A stretch of DNA of 64,000 nt from Linnemannia elongata (taxonomy: Eukaryota > Mortierellomycota > Mortierellomycetes > Mortierellales > Mortierellaceae): contig JAXBDG010000007.1 in assembly GCA_036320915.1 (NCBI GenBank), positions 1,302,001-1,366,000 on the forward strand, given 5' to 3'. The notes under the pieces are model-generated. The model made no database searches. It saw nothing but the letters and a program-made list of their open reading frames with translations, and had not been told where the DNA came from. The position numbers were made by a program, and so were the translations under genes. Positions 27,301 to 38,019 of the stretch are shown piece by piece (position 1 is the first letter of the stretch; each line of letters opens with the position of its first letter).

Positions 27301-28699
27301 CGACGTCTAGGTGGCCTTAATAAGTAGTCGAAGTAGCTCCCATCCATTCTTTTTTATATACACATAAAAACAATAACAACAAAATACCAACTGTACATCC
27401 TTCGAAAAAAAAAAAACAAACAAAAAACAAAAACTTTATGAACTTTTTCGACCTTGCTTCCAAAGTGACAAATAGTAGACCCTCCTGTCCATGTTACCGC
27501 ATTCTTTCCAAGGCCAATTTATTATTTCTCCTTCCAACTGAATGTACTACCTACCAAAACATCAACAACATGAGCAAGGGAGGAAGGTGTTAAGTAAGAA
27601 GTGTGTGGCGAGGAGTGTAAGCGAAATGCACTGGGCTGTCAAGCCGACTGACGACATGTAAAAGTACTGGGAGGGGAGGGGGTTGGACTTTCTTCGGCCC
27701 TTTACGGTCGCGAAGAGTAGAAGATAGGCCTAGGTCTCAAAAGAATGTTCCTGCGCATCGTGAGGTTGTATTGTTTTTATTGTTCTGTTGTCTGACATTT
27801 CACAACCTTGTTTGCCCCTGTTCAGAAGTATCACTTGCCTTTTCGCTATATCCTGTCCTTCCACCATACGTTTACTTTTGTGCAAGATGCTGATGACCAA
27901 ATGTCTATTCTCAAGGAGCAGGCAGAAGTAAATAGCACGCAGGGGTGCAGTCATCTGAGGCGTAGAGGGATAGTTGGACATGGATCAGTGGAAAATGAAA
28001 TAAGACGATGAACGAACAAACAAACAAACATTTGGTCGGCCCTGCTGCAAAACAAATTACACGCGCAAAAGTCATCTAAATGCTGACGCGCAGGGTAATA
28101 CAATAACAAATATACGATACATGAGCTTCAGAAATAGAATAACACGCCTATAAGCAATGAGTAGATATGAGGATCATTGGCAAGAAGAAGAGTGAAGGAA
28201 ATGTAGGAGTGATGGTGACATAATCCTCCGTCTCCTGTATAGTCCAGTCGCGTTGAAAACGCGCAACCGGTTGCACATTCATTACCAGACATCACTCTGG
28301 CGCCTTGTTTTTCATGTTTTTTTTTTATATTGAAACTGCTAAGAAAACATGATGAATATATGAGAAAGCGGAATAAGCAACAAAAATATGAAAAAAGAGG
28401 TAGGAGTACAGACACAAAAGATGGATGGGAAGGACGAAATATGGAGAATAGAACAAGACTATAAAGGAAAAAGAGTGAATTGGAACGAAGGTATTATGTG
28501 TAAACACAGTAGAATGACATCCTCCTTCCGATGTGAGAAAAATAAAGCCATATGATACGAATGAAAAGAAAAAGAAACAAAAATAATTAGGAGTGAGAAT
28601 TCCGTGAAGCACTGCCCACACGCCCATTGAGCCCTCGTGTCACATCAGCATGGCACCATGTATGAAGGGACGTGGCGGGACAAGCTGAAGTGAAGAACC
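21377..28699. other. 7.3-kb region without a recognisable gene
   Basis: The open frames here are all short, overlap on both strands, start without context and show no domain, signal peptide or splice-supported extension. The longest ones (about 170-180 codons near 21797-22339 and 22679-23185) read as AT-rich noncoding sequence. No tRNA A/B boxes, rRNA, snRNA, transposon ends or long direct repeats were recognised by eye. It contains an 18-bp palindrome at 23249-23266, an ACAA/CAAA run near 28014-28030 and several T or A runs. Long noncoding RNA or a decayed mobile element remain possible. Confidence 0.5.
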
Positions 28700-30328
28700 T
28701 TATGAAAAGTAGGGGAGAACCTGGGGGATGGTCACGGCGACGGCAGCAAGACCAACAGCGACAGTAACGAATCCTCTGAAGCGCTTTCTGTCCTTTTCTG
28801 CCTGCTCCTCATCCTCCTCTCTTCCGCGCTTCGAACCGGTAGACCGCTCCTGCTCCTGCTCCTGCTCCTGTTCTTGCTCTTGTTCCTGCTCCTGGTCGTT
28901 CTTCTCCCCCTTCTCTTCAATCTCAACCTTCTCCTCGGTCACCTCGACCTCCTTAACCTCCAAGGTCTCAACAATCTTCTCTTCAGTGACAACCTCGGTC
29001 GTCTCCTCGACGACGACAGTCTCCTTGCTGCTGATGACGGCAACCTTCTCGATAACAACAGCGGCGGTAACAGTTTCCTCGACAATCTGCTGCTCCTCCT
29101 TGGCGACAACCTCGGTCGATGGCGATGGTGATGAAGAGGAGGCAGCCTTGATGGTGTTCTTGCGGGCAGGGGCGTTCAACAAGGGCAGCATGAACTGCTC
29201 AATGCTGTACTCCTTGGCGAGCTCTTTGGCTGTCGTCATGCAACAAATGTGAAAAAGTGGTTAGTTTCAGACACGAGAAATAAGAGGATATGCTGCCTTT
29301 TCTGCGGGTTGTTGTGCTATCTCTTAGACGCATGTTTGTGCTGCTGAGGAATTGGAGTCGTCATCGAGCAGTTACAATTACAGCCCTCTTTTACTACAGC
29401 TCCTAATTGCTGTTTTCGATTTTCTTTTACCTTGCGAGATTGTGACCCTAAAAACAAGACACGACGATAGAAATTGAACGACAACATGCGTCATAAGAAA
29501 AAAAAAGTAAGTAACAGAGTTTTTGCTCCACAGTTGAGTACAACCCCAGAAAAAACAAACCAATTGCTCTGTGGGTGTTGACGATGTTTGTATTTTTTCT
29601 CTTGTATGATTGAGTATTGTCGTTGTCGTTGAAGTTGTCATCCATGTCTTTCGGTTGCACCCATATGGAAACGCGTTCAGTCCTGATATGTTGAAAAGGC
29701 AGAATATGCCCCCCATCCTCGTCCTTCTCCTGCCGCTTCCTGTATACCCAATTGAATAATAAAAAAATAATAACAAACAACAGACAACATACCAAACACC
29801 AGCAAGGGAGGCACCACTCTCAGAGCCCTCAACAACAGCGCCATGAGGCACATAGGTCTTGGTGAGGTAAGAGTTCTCCTTGGTGATCCATTGCTCGGTC
29901 GCGGCAGGGAAGGCAGCCTGGAACATCAACGTGGCATTGACCAGGTTGGAATCCATCCGACGCATCACCACAACCTCACCATCGGTCTTGGGCGCACTCA
30001 TCTTGAGCACTGCAATCGTTGCCGTCTTGCCGCCCTGGACCTTGACGCGTCCGCCCTTGGGCTTCAGGGCCACGGCGCTCGACTTTTCGTCGGCCAGGAG
30101 GGGGTTGTTAAAAATGGGGAGTTCACGCTTGCCCTCCTCGTTGGAGTCCTCCTTGGTAGACTCCTCCTTAGAAGAAGCGGCGACGGCAGTCTCTTCGTCA
30201 ACAACAGTAACAGTGGTGGTTGTTGTGGTTGTTGTGGTTGTCGAGACGGCGTCGACGCTCTTTTTCTTGGAGTCGTCGACGATGACGGCGGTCGACTTTG
30301 ATTTGGCGGGAGATCCTGATCGAGCCAT
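28700..30328 (-). CDS. BQT4-like inner nuclear membrane protein (APSES/KilA-N-like domain, tail helix)
   Basis: Three exons: 30328-29793, 29447-29431 (17 nt), 29229-28700; 360 residues, all phases matching. After a Ser/Thr/Lys-rich N-terminus (MARSGSPAKSKS, poly-Thr), residues about 115-200 form an APSES-like fold: VVVMRRMDSNLVNATLMFQAAF, EQWITKEN, then GASLAGVW joined by the microexon VTISQ to AKELAKEYSIEQFMLPLL. This matches the GVWVTPEQALELA pattern of BQT4/APSES proteins. A Glu/Val/Thr-rich linker with EQ repeats (28850-28894) and a basic cluster (SKRGREEDEEQAEKDRKRFRG) precede one C-terminal hydrophobic helix ending QVLPYFS. In fission yeast BQT4 anchors telomeres to the nuclear envelope and binds other membrane proteins. 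Orthology is inferred from fold plus tail helix. The long C-terminal acidic linker is unusual. Confidence 0.82.
29431..29447 (-). other. 17-nt microexon in BQT4-like gene
   Basis: Flanked by acceptor TTTTTAG and donor GTAAAAG. It supplies the last base of Trp179 plus VTISQ and the first base of Ala185. Without it the strong donor at 29792 (phase 2) and the only usable acceptor at 29230 (needs phase 1) cannot be joined in frame. Confidence 0.8.
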
Positions 30329-30449
30329 TGTTGTTGGTTTTTTTTTTAGTTTTTTTTTTTGTTGGTGAGTGAAGGAAAGGGTTGGTTTGGGGTTTGAGGC
30401 TGATGGCGAAAAGTAAGAATGATCAACAGGCTCAAAAAGAAAAATAAAG

Positions 30450-30497
<48 letters not shown>

Positions 30498-30847
30498 GTG
30501 GAGGGGAGAAAGAAAAAAAATTGAGCTGCTGTACCTGTCGTCGACAAACAAACAACAAACGTTGCGAAAACACGTCCCTGAATCACAAAAAATCAAAATC
30601 TGGACGTGTTGATTTGTCAATTGTGCTGCTCTACTTCACACAAATTGATACGCATGAGAATGAGGAATGCGGACTGCAGTAGCACCTCGCCGTTGTTTTC
30701 TGTGTTTGTGCGTGTTTTTTATCTTTTCAATGACATGACTACAAGTGAGAATAAAAGAGAATGACAGTAAGGGTAAAAGAGAGAGAGAATGGTAGTAGTT
30801 GAGAAAGAAAGAGAAGACAAAGAAGACAAAAGATACTACAAAGTGAC
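30329..30847. other. Intergenic region, BQT4-like promoter and MBIP-like 3' flank
   Basis: Contains the A47 run (30450-30496) in the BQT4-like upstream region and AG-rich 3' flank of the MBIP-like gene. No gene was seen. Confidence 0.5.
30450..30496. repeat. A47 homopolymer
   Basis: Longest homopolymer in the window, 122 bp upstream of the BQT4-like ATG (T run on the coding strand). Confidence 0.95.
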
Positions 30848-31094
30848 TCAGTCGGAATCCCCAGGGTCGGATCCACTGATACTGCCGCTCGACGACGAAG
30901 AGTCGCTCTGAGACCCGCTACTACCACTACCCTCGCCATCGCTGCTCTCATTACTGCTGCCAGAACTCTCGCCGCCCACCATACCAAAACTCTTTCCGCC
31001 AAATTTGCGCACTGGTGGAGGCTTGGCTGGTGTCGATGGCTTCTTCGGTGCCTTCTTTGCTTTGGCTATCGTTGGTGCTGGCGCTTGTTGTTGT

Positions 31095-31128
<34 letters not shown>

Positions 31129-34100
31129 CCTGTTGTTTCTTCTGCTGTGCTAATGCTGCAGCATTCGCCTCCTTGAGAGCGCTGCTAACGAGATGCGCCA
31201 GTGCAGAGTTGTCGTTCTCAAACGTCGTCGTGTTGCCAGCCGTCAATGATCCGTTTCCTGCGCCCGCCGGTGCCTTGGCCATGGTTCCCAATATCGAGCT
31301 CGTAGAATTAGATTGGAAATCTCCATCGTCATAGACGTCCTCATCGCTGTAATCGTCAAATTCCTCCACCTCCGCCTGACGGAGCAATTCCTGACGATAG
31401 GCTCCTCCCTTGCCCTTACCGAGACCAAGTCCCATTGCTGGGCGGCCACCTCCCTTGCCCTTGCCAAGTCCAAAGCCTCCCTTGCCTCTTCCTGCTCCAG
31501 GCCGACTTGCCAGCTTAGCGACACCAGACTCATCGGCACCCTCATCACCCTTCTTCTTGCGTGGCTTTTTCGCTGACGAAGCTTTAGCTTTCGACGCAGC
31601 AAGCGAACCAAGCGACGCCTCCGACATGACCGAGGGTTGGCTGCCCAGTGACATAGGTGCACCCACGATTCTTCCTGCTCCAGGGTTAGTGCCCAAGATG
31701 TTACTAGCGTGCGCAACATTCATCGAAGCCATCGCTGACGCTGGGTCCAGTCCCTTTGCGATCGATTTCCTCCTAGACTTTATGGGTCCCCTTCCTGTCA
31801 CGCCGGGTTTGAGTGGGTCGGCGAAAGAAATGTTGGGCGAGAGTGAACTTCCTGGACTCGAGTTCGAGGGGTGGCCTCCAGTCTTTGACAGAGTTGACCC
31901 GCTGTCAGAAGGAGAATCCCGATGAGGTGTTGACGTAACCTTGAACGAGGGGGTGGTGCCGTATGGGTGTCTGGGATCGTCTGTTGTTCCGCTGGCTGCC
32001 GCATTCGCTTTCCGCTGGGCCAGCTGTTGTTGAACGGCTCTAGCCAGTGACGAAGAACCTGCTCCTCCGTGGCGCTTCAACTTGATCACAGTTGCTGATC
32101 CACCTACACCTCCTGGGCTAGCCACACCTGGTCTAGCCTGCACTGCTGGTCCGGCTCCTTGACTGTTGTTCACAGTAGTGTTGGCCGCAACTCCTGTCCG
32201 GAGACTTGTATCCTGTCCTCCCTGTCGCTGGACTTGCGTTGTAGGGTTTCCTGAAGGCGAGTGAGACATGCCCACACCAGGGAATTGAGTAAGCGCTGCA
32301 GGATTTGCGACCGGATCGCCACTGTCGATTAAGGTAGTATGAAGATGCTCTCCTGACATGACAATCTGATTTCTTCCATTCCTGCTCACTGTCGTTACAG
32401 AGGGTGGCGGAGGGAACTGTTTCGTTATAATCAAGGAAAATGAGACAAAGTTGTTAAATCCTGGCCATTAACTACGATATCTGCAATCCATGTTACAAAT
32501 CACAAGTATTCGTTCAACGTACAACGCGGTTTGGCTGATTAAAGTGCAGTGCCGACCAAAGTGGGTAATCCCGCTCCAGTTGAATAATGACATCCTCAAT
32601 GATACGAATCCGTTCGGCAATAGTGCAAACAGGTACAGCCGCTATGATTACACAATCGCAAAATGAATATCAGTACACTTTCTCTCTTCTCTTCATACGA
32701 ACAGTTTTAATTATGCCGGATGACTTTTGATATAACTTACCAAAGCGAAGATTCAGATGAACTTGAATATTCCGCAAACGCTCGTCCAGGCCATTGCTTG
32801 TCATTGACAGATCACTCTGCTGGGCGTGAGTCTTGGGATTTGTCTTTGTGAGCGCCTCGTTCTTGACCGTCTCCAGCTTCATTTGAATGGTTCTGTTAAG
32901 TTTTCGGGCATCGACTCTTGCACACCCATCGTCTTCGGCATCGGCATCCTGAGCATCAGTGTTTGTTCCTGAGGGGTCGACATGGGGGACACGACCCTTG
33001 ATAAACTCTTGCCGGTTGCTCTCGTTGATTTGTTCTCTCTTATTGGCCATGAACTGAATCATCCGTTCCTCAATCTCGTCCCGTGTGGCATTCTCAAGAA
33101 CCATTCCGCGCGCATCATCGACTCGTCTCCGCTTGATGGCATCATGGCCATCTGCCATTCCTGAAATAAGGTCGCCGCTATTAGAATTTTGTCGTTTGCT
33201 GGATCCTGCCAGACCATCGCCCGCCGTACTTACTGATCCAGATGTCGACTCCTACAAGATTACAGCACGGGATATGCATAGTTAAGTTCATACGCTTTTG
33301 TCAACAGAAAAGCGAAGATATACTTTACCAGTAGTACTGCAGCTGTTGTTACCTGTAAGAGTCTTGTGAACTTTTCGATGATCTTGGGGGCATTTTCCTG
33401 CTGAGTTTTCGAAAGTACTAGCTCCTCTGCGGCCATCATGCGGCTTGACTCCACAAATCCTAACTGATGTTGGCGAACATTCAGAATGACAAATTGGTCA
33501 GGCCCGTAAAATGAAAATGGCATAGTGTCCATAGTCTTTCACAGTTGTTTTCATGCGTTCCTGGGACTAACCTCCGAGAGCATGTTGACCAGAATATCCT
33601 GCCATGGTACCAAAGATGTCGTCGAATGCGTTTTCTCTGCGCCTATTTCCGCAATGCAAAGATAATATCGTTAGATGTTTACCGTGCGCATTAGGTGATG
33701 AAACAGATTTTGTGATATTCGCGTCGTCCTACCTGGCAGAGCACTGCTTGATTGTGTGTCGCCGACCTGGGCAACCGACACATCCGGCTTTGTCACCGCC
33801 GTTACTGGGGCATTCAAGAGTCCCGAATCTACTGTTTCCGTGGTTCCTATGTACGAGAAAATTCCGAGATGAAACGAAATAATGCCGTTGAGAACTCAAC
33901 GATTGATCGACAGTGCATTCAATTCGATACCTGTTCCATGAGTGCCTACGATTTTCCGCTGTTGCTTGCCTACGCACCTGTGATAAGTCCGTTATCCATG
34001 ACGATAAACTCATCATTCGCCGCGTTAACGGAAAGATCCAGTCCTGGCAATATGGACACTCCAAATCCTGTGGGCACGGTTGTTGTCAGAGGCGTCAAAT

Positions 34101-34452
34101 CGACTGATGACATTGATGGAGTTATGGTAACGCCGTGGCTCGGCTCGATCAAGGACGAAGAATCCTGGGGCAAAAGGTCGGCCGCTGATAAAATTGGAGT
34201 GTGGGCGATATCGGACAGCGTAAGATCCTGTGCAATAGTATTGGTGTTGGCGAGGACGGCCTTGTCAGTTTCGGTCACAAGGTGGGCTGTAGCTGTTACA
34301 GTGAGGTTGGATGTCGTTGAGGTTGTTCCATTGGCCTGTATGCTTTCACCATTGACGGTAGGATTGGGTAAGGAACTGGGGGTGGTGGTTGGGGTCGTCG
34401 AGTCGGTCATGATGGTGTCTGGTGCAGTGCCGGCAGGTGTGTCCATTGGCAT
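30848..34452 (-). CDS. MBIP-like protein with long disordered C-terminal extension
   Basis: Seven exons: 34452-33978, 33846-33733, 33643-33573, 33535-33353, 33251-32741, 32641-32523, 32416-30848, all in phase, 1013 residues. Residues about 335-490 match MAP3K12-binding inhibitory protein 1, a subunit of the animal ATAC histone acetyltransferase: IEERMIQFMANKREQINESN (human ISAFIERKQAEINENN), the CARVDA hexapeptide near 391 (human CARTDA), LDERLRNIQVHLNLRFG (human VEERLQNIEAHLRLQTG) and PVCTIAERIRIIEDVIIQLE (human PRDIYQRIKKLEDKILELE). The first 280 residues are Thr/Ser-rich plus an uncharacterised segment. The last 520 are disordered: Gly/Lys repeats (GKGKGG), a poly-Q tract, a Lys-rich patch and a Ser/Asp/Glu tail. 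Human MBIP is about 340 residues, so this is three times longer. Exon 5 contains an intron-like 73-nt segment (33161-33233) that must be retained for this frame. A second donor 24 nt downstream of exon 4 would insert eight residues. Divergent from TOM22. Confidence 0.78.
31085..31138 (-). repeat. Poly-Gln coding repeat in MBIP-like gene
   Basis: CAG/CAA codons on the minus strand encode about 17 consecutive Gln, interrupted once by Glu near its start. Confidence 0.9.
33161..33233 (-). other. Intron-like in-frame segment (candidate retained intron/exitron)
   Basis: 73 nt beginning GTAAGT and ending TTTCAG, with a CTAAT branch-point-like site about 20 nt before the end. It has no stop in the gene's frame. 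Its length is not a multiple of three, so splicing would shift frame just before the MBIP region. Confidence 0.5.
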
Positions 34453-35012
34453 GAGGTCTAATGTCGGGTGAAGAAAAAGGGAACTAAAAGGGCCGGCGTC
34501 CTGGAGACTCGGTGCTGCCGGTGGTGAAAGGGTGTGTGTGTGCGGTTCCTGTTACAAAAGTGGCGGGTTTCTAGTTCGTCCTGTTTCTTGTTGTTTGGAG
34601 TAATGGACGATGAAGGTATGCAGGCAGTGAATAGAAGTAGGAGGAGAGAGTGATGCTGAATGGGAGACTTGTTTGCTGTCCACGCGCACTTAAAATAAAA
34701 GTGATGTGAGAGGGTGTGAAAGGGGTCCAGTGAGAGCGAGAGGTAGAAGGACAACAAGAAAGGGTGTCTCCTGTCCAAAGGCAGCAAGAAAAAAAAAAAA
34801 GAAAAAAAAAAGAAAGCGAAAAGCGCGTTTGAACACACACACTCTCTCTCTCTCCCTCTGTCTGTCTGTCTCTGTCGGTCAGCCAGCCAACCAATAAGCA
34901 GTCTCACGCATCGAAGAAGTAGAGACATAGATGACGACCAAAACAAATTCTGGCCTGTCTAAGCCATTCATCCGCCCTCCCTCTGACTGGAGAACGGAAA
35001 GAACAAGAACAA
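34453..35012. other. Divergent promoter region, MBIP-like gene and TOM22
   Basis: AG/CT-rich with an A run (34787-34811) and a CT microsatellite (34840-34875). No coding sequence was seen. Confidence 0.5.
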
Positions 35013-35020
35013 TATAAAGG
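35013..35020 (+). promoter_or_regulatory. TATA box of TOM22
   Basis: TATAAAGG 75 bp upstream of the ATG, followed by a pyrimidine-rich start region. Confidence 0.55.
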
Positions 35021-35087
35021 AAGACTCTCTGTCCACCCTTTCTTCCAACACTCACTCACACCCTTCAAACTCACTCATACATTCACC

Positions 35088-35619
35088 ATGGTTAAACTCG
35101 AAGAAGTCTCGCTCGATCACGTTGAGGAAGAGGAATACACAGACACCGACTCCTCCTCCGTCTACTCCTCCGACGAAGACGAGGACGACGTCGATAACAT
35201 CGAGTCGATCCTCGATCGTGTCTGGGCCCTCCAGGACGTCATCCCCGCAAAGACTCGCAAGTCCATCGCCGACAAGTGCTCAACCGTCTACGGATGGGGA
35301 AAGACCTCTGCCAACTTCCTCGGAAACTCGGCCTGGGTCCTCACTACCTCCGCTCTCCTCCTCGTCTTGCCTCTCATGATTGAGCTCGAGCACGAGCAGG
35401 GTCTGATCGAGTACGAGAAGATGCAGCAGCAGTCCACCCAGGTATGTAACGACACTGGTTACTGTATGCTACTTGAAAGCATTCAAGAGATGGATTGCCA
35501 AGGATTGCCAATATTAACACATTCTCCTCAATTGCTTGTTCACTGTTATATAGATGCTCTCTCAGCCCGCTGGACAGCAGAAGAAGCAGGCCTCTGGCAT
35601 TGTTCCTCCCGGCTTCTAA
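35088..35619 (+). CDS. TOM22: TOM22 mitochondrial import receptor subunit
   Basis: Central receptor and organiser of the outer-membrane TOM complex, contacting TOM20/TOM70 and TOM40. Exons 35088-35441 and 35554-35619, in phase, 139 residues (yeast 152). The layout is classical: acidic cytosolic N-terminus (EEEEYTDTDSSSVYSSDEDEDD) for presequence binding, conserved ILDRVWALQDVIPAKTR, one transmembrane helix around residues 80-98 (AWVLTTSALLLVLPLMIEL) with the LTTSALLL signature and conserved Pro, and a short intermembrane-space tail ending IVPPGF. The second exon supplies only the last 22 residues. Confidence 0.95.
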
Positions 35620-36051
35620 AGGAACGGATCATACATACACGCCGTCATTTTTTCCGGATAGACGACAGTTGTGACCTGCAGAGACTCACCAGCAAAAGAA
35701 AGAAGAAGGAGACCACCAACACCCACGGCCCAACTTTTTACATTTGAACAGAACGATGCAGGAGCAACTTGGGATCTGGAATAGACGCGCCGTTATCATC
35801 TGTCATGCACTAGGGACTCGATTATCATTCACCACACCAACACCACCAACATACATTATCATATCTGCCTATTCTTTGTATTCACTTTCTCACCCACTAC
35901 TACACTCACTCATTAGACATTTGCAGTTCGTTTTCTGTACCGTTTTCTTTTGTACCATTAAAAAACAGACCATGGACACAACACTCCATCGTGAGACACA
36001 TATTTTTCTGTCTTGTGAATGCTTTTTATTTGTTCTATATGGCAGTTGCAC
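35620..36051. other. Convergent 3' intergenic region
   Basis: 3' flanks of TOM22 and DBP8, AC- and CT-rich. No gene or RNA was recognised. Confidence 0.5.
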
Positions 36052-38019
36052 TCACTGAGCACTGGATTTCCGCTTGCCGCTCTTGGATTTTGAAGACTTC
36101 ACGCCTGATCTGGCCTCCTCCAAGGCCTGTCGCTTCTGCTTCTGGATCCTCTTCTTCTCGCCGTACTGAGCATCTTGAAGCGCCTGTTTTGTAGTAAATC
36201 GAAAAGCGATACTTCAGTTAATATACGAGCATATTGATCGTAGTGAATTTACGTAAAACTTGAAACGAGTGCGGAGCAAATTATTTACCATTGTAGCAGC
36301 GCGCTTGGCTGATGTGACTTCGGTCAAAAGTTCTAGAGCCTTGTTCTCCGATACGGGGTATTCGCCCATCGTCTTGTCTACAGATCATGCGAGAAAGAAA
36401 AAAGAGTCAGTGGCAATGCTCAACTTGTAATCCTTCAAAGGTAGCAATGTAACTCAACAAGATTTAAACATACTTATCCTGCTCTCAATATCGTGAACCA
36501 GCTCGATGTCACGCTCAGAGACCATTGAGACGGCTTGACCTCCACGTCCAGCACGAGCGGTACGACCGACTCTGTGAATGTAATCTGTAGGGTCACGGGG
36601 AATGTCGTAGTTGAGAACCCATTGCACACTTGGAATATCGAGACCACTATAAGATTGGATTAAAGTAATCATGTGAGACCCTATGCGCCCCTAGACTGAA
36701 AACAAGAAGATCATCCGACCGCGACAAAAGAGTGAATAAACTTACCGAGATCCAACATCTGTGGCAATCAAGACAGAAATAATTCCTCCACGGAACTTGG
36801 CAAGCGAGTTGAGACGCTCCTGCTGCGACATCTCCGAGTGAAGCGCTGTACAAGCGATGCCCAACTCCCTCAACATGACTCTGAGTGTCTCGGCAGTCCT
36901 GCATCGTCCTGTAAAGATAATGATAGATTTCTTGATAAAGTCCTCTGAACGGAGCAGATAGGCAAGGTATGTCTCTCGGAGGTGGGAGGGTATAAAGATG
37001 TAGGACTGAGTCAACGTCTTGACAGTCGAGACGTTGGTCTTGCACTGGTAAACAAATGGTGGCGGCTTGGCAGCGTTGTCGGTAGGCCCTGCAAGCTCCA
37101 AGACGGCGTCAGTCATTGTGGCGGTGAAGAGCAAAGTTTGGCGCTTCTTGGGGAGCACCTCCAGAATGCCACCCAAATCCTCTGCGAAGGTCTCTGTCAA
37201 CAGTCTATCAGCCTCATCCAGCACGAGGAACTTGACCTTGGACAAGTTCATGGAATCTCCTGAAGAGTTGATGTGATCCCGAAGTCGGCCAGGTGTGGCA
37301 ATGATGATGTGAGGGCGCTTGGAAAGGGCGATAGCCTGGGTCATCATGTCCAATCCACCGACAACGACCACATCCTTGAGGTTAATTGTCTTTCCAAGAA
37401 CGTTGAATTGCTCGGCAATTTGGAAAGCCAACTCTCTGTAATGATAAGAACAAAAGTATCGTTTAGCTATTCTGCTTGGTAAGCAAATGAGTGATGACAT
37501 GCGTGTCCAGTGAACATATCAGTACCTGGTGGGAGTCAAGATGACAGCAAAGACTCCATAAGGATCCTCAGACAGCTTTTGGAGGATAGGGAGAGCAAAG
37601 GCAGCCGTTTTACCAGAACCAGTCTTGGCGCCTCCGATGACATCCTTGCCTGCCAAAATCTCGGGGATACACTTGGTTTGAATCTCAGAGGGAGCAGTAA
37701 TCGACATGGCCTTAAGAGCATTGACCAACCAAGAAGCCAATCCAAGCTGTCCAAAGCTCAATGTCGACTTGAACTCTGGCTCTTCCTCTTCTTCCTCCTC
37801 TTCCCCCTCTTCTTCGGCGTTATCCTCGCCATCCTCGCTATCCTCCTGCTCGTCATTCTCTTCGTGCTCGTTCTCATCCTCATCCTCGTTCTGTTCCTCC
37901 TCGTCCCCCGAGATATCCTCCTCCTGCTCCTCAGAGTGGGATCCCAGGTCGGATTCGGAGTCAGGCTCAGGGATAGGGGAAGGCAGCTTTTCAGCTTTTT
38001 GACGCTTTGTGGCTGCCAT
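36052..38019 (-). CDS. DBP8: DBP8 DEAD-box RNA helicase (DDX49 homologue)
   Basis: Nucleolar ATP-dependent RNA helicase for 40S subunit (SSU processome) maturation. Five exons: 38019-37526, 37435-36746, 36646-36474, 36377-36289, 36183-36052, in phase, 525 residues; yeast Dbp8 is 431, the excess being a roughly 60-residue acidic N-terminal tail (Glu/Asp/Asn-rich). Motifs: Q motif [19 protein letters not shown]…PSEIQ, motif [10 protein letters not shown], Ia LTPTRELA, Ib [26 protein letters not shown] (TAT in place of the usual SAT), [44 protein letters not shown]. The C-terminus is Lys/Arg-rich. Identified as DBP8 rather than another DEAD-box protein by the region after motif VI ([19 protein letters not shown]) and by overall size. 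Works in the same pathway as NOP58 in this window. Confidence 0.92.

Noticed and set aside
28850..28894. GAGCAG-type repeat as a regulatory or CRISPR-like array
   Set aside because: It is a coding Glu-Gln repeat in the BQT4-like gene, without unique spacers.
33234..33251. 18-nt microexon in the MBIP-like gene
   Set aside because: The following GTAAGT…TTTCAG segment cannot be removed without breaking the frame, so the 18 nt are treated as the start of a continuous exon.
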